A stretch of DNA of 64,000 nucleotides from Ruegeria arenilitoris (lineage in GTDB: Bacteria > Pseudomonadota > Alphaproteobacteria > Rhodobacterales > Rhodobacteraceae). Location: assembly GCF_013035425.1 (NCBI RefSeq), contig NZ_WQHX01000002.1, positions 62,001 to 126,000 of the forward strand, given 5' to 3'. The translations under genes were made by a program, and so were the position numbers. Below the pieces are notes generated by a model. It had not been told where the DNA came from. It did no database searches and saw only the letters and a program-made list of their open reading frames with translations. Shown here in pieces: positions 63,545 to 64,000 of this stretch (position 1 is its first letter; each line of letters starts with the position of its first letter).

Positions 63545-64000
63545 TGAGCTTGTCGCCGGCCCCTTTTTTTGAAGACGTGGCCGGCGAGCCTGCCGGTGGT
63601 AAAGCGCATTGGCTGCAAACTCCAGACGGGATAAGGCTGCGCGTCTGCCACTGGCTTCCCGGAAATTCTCCAAACGGTACGGTGATGATGTTTCCCGGCC
63701 GAACAGAATATATTGAAAAGTACAGCAGTACGGCTGGTGATTTCATTGGTCGAGGATTTGCTTTCGCGGCGATAGATTGGCGCGGTCAGGGTCTTTCTGA
63801 TCGATTGTTGGACGACCCTCGTGTTGGACACGTGGATAACTTTCGTGATTATCAGCAAGATGTTCAGTCAATGCTGGAGCTTGCTTTTGAACTCAAACTG
63901 CCAAAACCATGGTTCGTAGTCGGGCATTCTATGGGTGGCGCAATAGCGCTGCGGACCATTCTGGATAACAACAACTTTACCGCCTGCGCATTTACCGGGC
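63544..64000 (+). CDS. Alpha/beta hydrolase (lysophospholipase-like), cut by window end
   Basis: 152 residues visible, no stop in the window. The nucleophile elbow is GHSMGG near residue 124, and the oxyanion-side motif MFPGRTEYIEKY near 50. Serine-hydrolase/monoacylglycerol lipase-like type. Start overlaps the SCP2 stop, so lipid-related coupling is plausible. The catalytic Asp and His lie beyond the window. Confidence 0.88.
   Translation, partial: MSLSPAPFFEDVAGEPAGGKAHWLQTPDGIRLRVCHWLPGNSPNGTVMMFPGRTEYIEKYSSTAGDFIGRGFAFAAIDWRGQGLSDRLLDDPRVGHVDNFRDYQQDVQSMLELAFELKLPKPWFVVGHSMGGAIALRTILDNNNFTACAFTG

Noticed and set aside
1..64000. CRISPR arrays, tRNA/rRNA genes, transposons, integrases or attachment sites
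   Set aside because: I looked for direct repeat arrays, T-loop-like sequences and transposase/integrase motifs and saw none; gaps are short and the gene set looks like ordinary chromosome.

Overview
The window looks like chromosome from a marine alphaproteobacterium of the Rhodobacterales (Roseobacter group). This is inferred from gene content: a DctP/Q/M TRAP transporter, an FDH3-type formate dehydrogenase with a TupABC oxyanion importer, CarD, FdxA, a CtlX/arginase/ornithine cyclodeaminase set, an acetyl-CoA synthetase block with a DUF4212/sodium symporter pair, and DUF3305/DUF3306 proteins. Coding density is high and many genes overlap by 1-4 bases. I see no rRNA, tRNA, CRISPR array, insertion sequence or phage gene. 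The first gene (arginase) and the last (alpha/beta hydrolase) are cut by the window edges.

Layout. 1-2.7 kb: arginase, CtlX and ornithine cyclodeaminase, all feeding ornithine towards proline. 2.8-5.9 kb: a TRAP transporter on the minus strand. 6.3-15.2 kb: an acetate-type block with acetyl-CoA synthetase, a second-type adenylate kinase, DUF4212, a sodium:solute symporter, a cNMP/CBS/DUF294 protein, a small membrane protein and a membrane-anchored DEDDh exonuclease. 15.3-18 kb: flavin reductase, then a three-gene minus operon with the Fe-S carrier ApbC. 18.1-32.5 kb: a formate dehydrogenase island. It holds a cytochrome c whose N-terminus looks like a collapsed TupA domain, a large polyferredoxin, the fdh operon (DUF3305, DUF3306, TorD chaperone, TAT peptide, FdhA, FdhB, FdhC, WD40-cytochrome c, a 41-residue peptide, an HTH-periplasmic-binding regulator) and convergent tupBCA.

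32.6-44 kb: a complete reductive pyrimidine catabolism locus. PreT/PreA reduce uracil, HydA opens the ring, a Zn amidohydrolase releases beta-alanine, an NMT1-type ABC transporter probably imports the substrate, and a RutR-like TetR protein probably regulates it. A sequence identical to the E. coli RutR consensus lies in the divergent promoter, and two weaker tandem copies precede preT. 44-51.8 kb: cupin, glycosyltransferase-like protein, MetY, GNAT, SIMPL protein, and an 855-residue bitopic protein resembling a PilM/GspL head joined to a PilP/GspC tail. 51.8-58.7 kb: HppD with a divergent Lrp regulator, a CPA2 antiporter, CobT/CobS, a voltage-gated-type channel and CarD. 59-64 kb: FdxA, an S4 RNA-binding protein, a SUV3-like helicase, a TPR protein, an SCP2 protein and the truncated hydrolase.

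The strongest candidate for something undescribed is the formate dehydrogenase island. Oxyanion import, an intracellular oxyanion-type sensor, a TupA-cytochrome chimera and a WD40-cytochrome c are packed around the enzyme, with a perfect 16-bp inverted repeat at the operon promoter. Second choices are the PilM/PilP-like hybrid protein and a heavily structured spacer after adk. All functional calls come from reading the sequence; no database search was run.
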